From Methylosinus sp. Sm6 (GTDB taxonomy: Bacteria > Pseudomonadota > Alphaproteobacteria > Rhizobiales > Beijerinckiaceae): DNA of 53,189 nt. This document shows, in pieces, positions 51,551-53,189 of this stretch. The DNA is taken from contig NZ_JAINDZ010000030.1 of the NCBI RefSeq assembly GCF_019802345.1, positions 1 to 53,189 on the forward strand, read 5' to 3'. Below the pieces are notes generated by a model that ran no database searches, was not told the DNA's origin, and saw only the letters and a list, made by a program, of their open reading frames with translations. The translations under genes were made by a program, and so were the position numbers. The stretch's first letter is position 1. Every line of letters begins with the position of its first letter.

Positions 51551-52473
51551 CGCATCGCCTCCGGGCACGGGACGACAGGGCCGGCGCTCTCGCTCGCTTT
51601 CTGCAGGGAAAGCTCTCCTCTCACGATCTCGGAGAACAAGGACGGAGCGACCGAGCGGAAGGCGAAAGCACGCACATTGCGGCTCTCGGGCTGGAGCGCG
51701 GCATAGCCCGCGCGATCGAGATCGCAAGCGCTCTTGCGCGCCTCATCGACCCAGGATGCGAAATCCTCCTTCGACTTGACGCGCACGGAAAAGCCCATGC
51801 CGGCGAAGCCGTCGCCGCTGAACTGAGTCGAGAGACCCCAGAGATCGCCGATGTGATCCGCCTTCAAATGGAGCTGCGTCACCATTCCGGGCATGGTGGC
51901 GATCATGCCGCCGAGCTGCGGCACGAAGAACGAGTTCATCACCGTGGCGGAAGTGAGCGAGAAATGAACCGGGACCTCGACCGGCAGGACGAGCGCGTTG
52001 ACGGTCGCGACCGACTGCTCCGGATAGATGAAGAGCCATTTCCAATCGAGCGAGACCACCTGCACCTCGAGCGGCTCATTGGCGGAGGCGATCGGCCGGA
52101 AGGGATCGAGGCGATGTGAGCCGACCCAGATGAGCCCGCTGAGAAAGATGATGATGAGCAGCGGATAGCCCCAATTGACGAGCTCGAGCCGCCCGGAGAA
52201 CACCCAGTCGGGAAGATAGCGGGCCTTTCGATTGGATGCGCGGAACCACCAGGCGCAGACGAGCGCGCCCAAAATGGTCGGCGCGACGATGATCAGCATT
52301 GTTCCGAAGGCGTTGACGAGAATCTTGCTTTCCTCGGCGCCGATCTGTCCCTTGGGGTCGAGCACCCCACCGGAGCAGCCCGCGAGCAGCAACATCGAAG
52401 CGTTTGGCAGAAGCGTCGCGACGCTTCTGGAACTCGGCGTGAAACGGCGCCGCGCAAAATGACTCGGCTGCAT
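51547..52473 (-). CDS. cyoA: Cytochrome bo3 ubiquinol oxidase subunit II
   Basis: The 308-residue lipoprotein has a signal with lipobox LLLAGCSG (Cys33), two helices (LIIVAPTILGALVCAWWF; VNWGYPLLIIIFLSGLIWVG) and a cupredoxin domain (VVSLDWKWLFIYPEQSVATV, SFFVPQLGGMIATMPGM). The CuA cysteines of cytochrome c oxidases are absent, as expected for a quinol oxidase. It is the first gene of cyoABCD. The 52474-52669 stretch upstream holds the promoter; no clear boxes were picked. Confidence 0.95.
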   Translation of the reverse strand: MQPSHFARRRFTPSSRSVATLLPNASMLLLAGCSGGVLDPKGQIGAEESKILVNAFGTMLIIVAPTILGALVCAWWFRASNRKARYLPDWVFSGRLELVNWGYPLLIIIFLSGLIWVGSHRLDPFRPIASANEPLEVQVVSLDWKWLFIYPEQSVATVNALVLPVEVPVHFSLTSATVMNSFFVPQLGGMIATMPGMVTQLHLKADHIGDLWGLSTQFSGDGFAGMGFSVRVKSKEDFASWVDEARKSACDLDRAGYAALQPESRNVRAFAFRSVAPSLFSEIVRGELSLQKASESAGPVVPCPEAMR

Positions 52474-52732
52474 CGAGACAGTCTCTCTCAGTCGACACGA
52501 AAAAAGGCGTGACGTGAACTTTGCTGGTCATCGACGAGCAACGCGACTGCAAAACTATCTTGCGAAGGATAGGTTCCGGCGCGTCGCGGCGTGCGAAAGG
52601 ACCGTAGAGGCGGCGAGATGACGGAGCGGACCGGATCGAGCTTTATCCAAACCGCAGTCATATTTCGGCGTGACGCACCCCTATCGGCGTGGATTCGACA
52701 AGAATATTCAGGAGCAATCAACGGCTTGGCTC

Positions 52733-52942
52733 TGTGACCCCTTGCCGATTAGCATTCTTTCTTTGAAGTCAATTCTGATCGATCGAACGATTCCGTTCGA
52801 GGAAGCGGCAGGCAGCCCCATTGGACAAAATGACTTGTTCATCGCCGCACATGCAATCGCCTTGGGCCTCCTGCTCGTCACGAACAATATGGGGGAGTTC
52901 AGCCGTGTCAGAAGCCTGAAGCTGGAGAATTGGCTCGGCTGA
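52733..52942 (+). pseudogene. VapC-type PIN-domain toxin, C-terminal remnant
   Basis: The end of the frame reads GSPIGQNDLFIAAHAIALGL, then LLVTNNMGEFSRVRSLKLEN and WLG. 'PIGxNDxLIAAHAxxLGLxLVTNN..EF.RV..L..ENW' is the end of VapC toxins. The N-terminal two thirds and any VapB partner are missing; the codons before are unrelated. Confidence 0.65.
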
Positions 52943-52969
52943 CCGGCTTGCGTTCGGCTGATTAAATAC

Positions 52970-53075
52970 ACCGCACCGATTTTCGTGCGCAATCGACGTA
53001 GCATCGGCGCCAGCGTCAACGACACGATTGCGGAGATCACGATGGTCACCGAGAACGTGACTGATGATTCCGACG
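52970..53075 (-). pseudogene. Fragment of an RND efflux pump inner-membrane protein
   Basis: On the minus strand the peptide ESSVTFSVTIVISAIVSLTL, then APMLRRLRTKIG, matches the helix of AcrB-type pumps that reads 'FAVTLAVAIxISAxVSLTLTPM'. It lies between the VapC remnant and the repeats at the right edge and has lost both ends. Confidence 0.5.
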
Positions 53076-53078
53076 GAA

Positions 53079-53189
53079 GGCGCCCCCCTAAAACGAGATG
53101 AAGGCGCCCCCCTAACGGAATGATGGCGCCCCCCGATTACGAGATGATCGCGCCCCCCTGTAACGGAATGATCCCGCCCGGGTGATTTC
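53079..53189. repeat. Five tandem 22-24 bp units, probable terminal repeats of an IS21-like element
   Basis: Units start at 53079, 53103, 53125, 53149 and 53173. Each begins with GGCGCCCCCC or a close form and ends alternately with ACGAGATGA or AACGGAATGAT. IS21-family elements carry multiple short repeats inside their ends, which the transposase binds. The element body would lie beyond the right edge. Family assignment is by layout only. Confidence 0.55.

Noticed and set aside
1-53189. tRNA, rRNA or CRISPR arrays
   Set aside because: No cloverleaf-like gene, rRNA sequence or regularly spaced direct-repeat array was noticed apart from the short array at the right edge.

Overview
This is about 53 kb of GC-rich alphaproteobacterial DNA. 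A repABC replication and partition module (about 9.27-13.2 kb) is found only in Alphaproteobacteria and shows that the window belongs to a low-copy plasmid or secondary replicon, probably of a Hyphomicrobiales (Rhizobiales) host. Many insertion sequences, most of them decayed, cut the window into blocks.

Layout. (1) 1-2.7 kb: the first 55 codons of a nonribosomal peptide synthetase read off the left edge, followed by decayed IS630 and IS66 elements. (2) 2.76-4.85 kb: an isolated B12-binding radical SAM enzyme of the RiPP-maturation type, of lower GC than its surroundings. (3) 5.1-9.05 kb: an IS6-family element that cuts a molybdenum operon holding a SoxC-like sulfite dehydrogenase (frameshifted), a cytochrome c, XdhC and a truncated MocA. 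(4) 9.27-13.2 kb: repABC with two parS-like palindromes and a counter-transcribed RNA locus. (5) 13.2-16.3 kb: a toxin-antitoxin remnant, a tyrosine recombinase, two decayed DUF1403 copies around a perfect palindromic recombination-like site, and a truncated transposase.

(6) 16.3-41.4 kb, minus strand: the most interesting part, a complete prodiginine (prodigiosin-type red tripyrrole) gene cluster. Read in its own direction it is: a four-helix membrane protein, then pigB-C-D-E-F-G-H-I-J-K-L-M-A-N, then a DevBCA-type tripartite ABC exporter. PigI, PigG and PigA make pyrrolyl-2-carboxyl-PCP from proline; PigJ and PigH (with PigL as phosphopantetheinyl transferase) extend it to the bipyrrole HBM; PigM and PigF (with PigN) convert this to the methoxybipyrrole aldehyde MBC; PigD, PigE and PigB make the monopyrrole MAP; PigC joins MBC and MAP. 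Three arrangements are unusual: the set is linked to a repABC replicon, PigB appears split from its membrane part, and an exporter follows directly on the same strand.

(7) 41.5-43.3 kb: efflux and transposase scraps and a well-preserved IS630 element with matching inverted repeats. (8) 43.3-52.5 kb, minus strand: an EamA transporter, then a cytochrome bo3 ubiquinol oxidase operon cyoABCD whose CyoD is fused to a HlyD-type periplasmic adaptor, followed by a patatin-like phospholipase and a PQQ dehydrogenase. (9) 52.6-53.2 kb: VapC and RND-pump fragments and a run of 22-24 bp repeats resembling the end of an IS21-like element.

All assignments come from reading the sequence and translations by eye; no database search was run.
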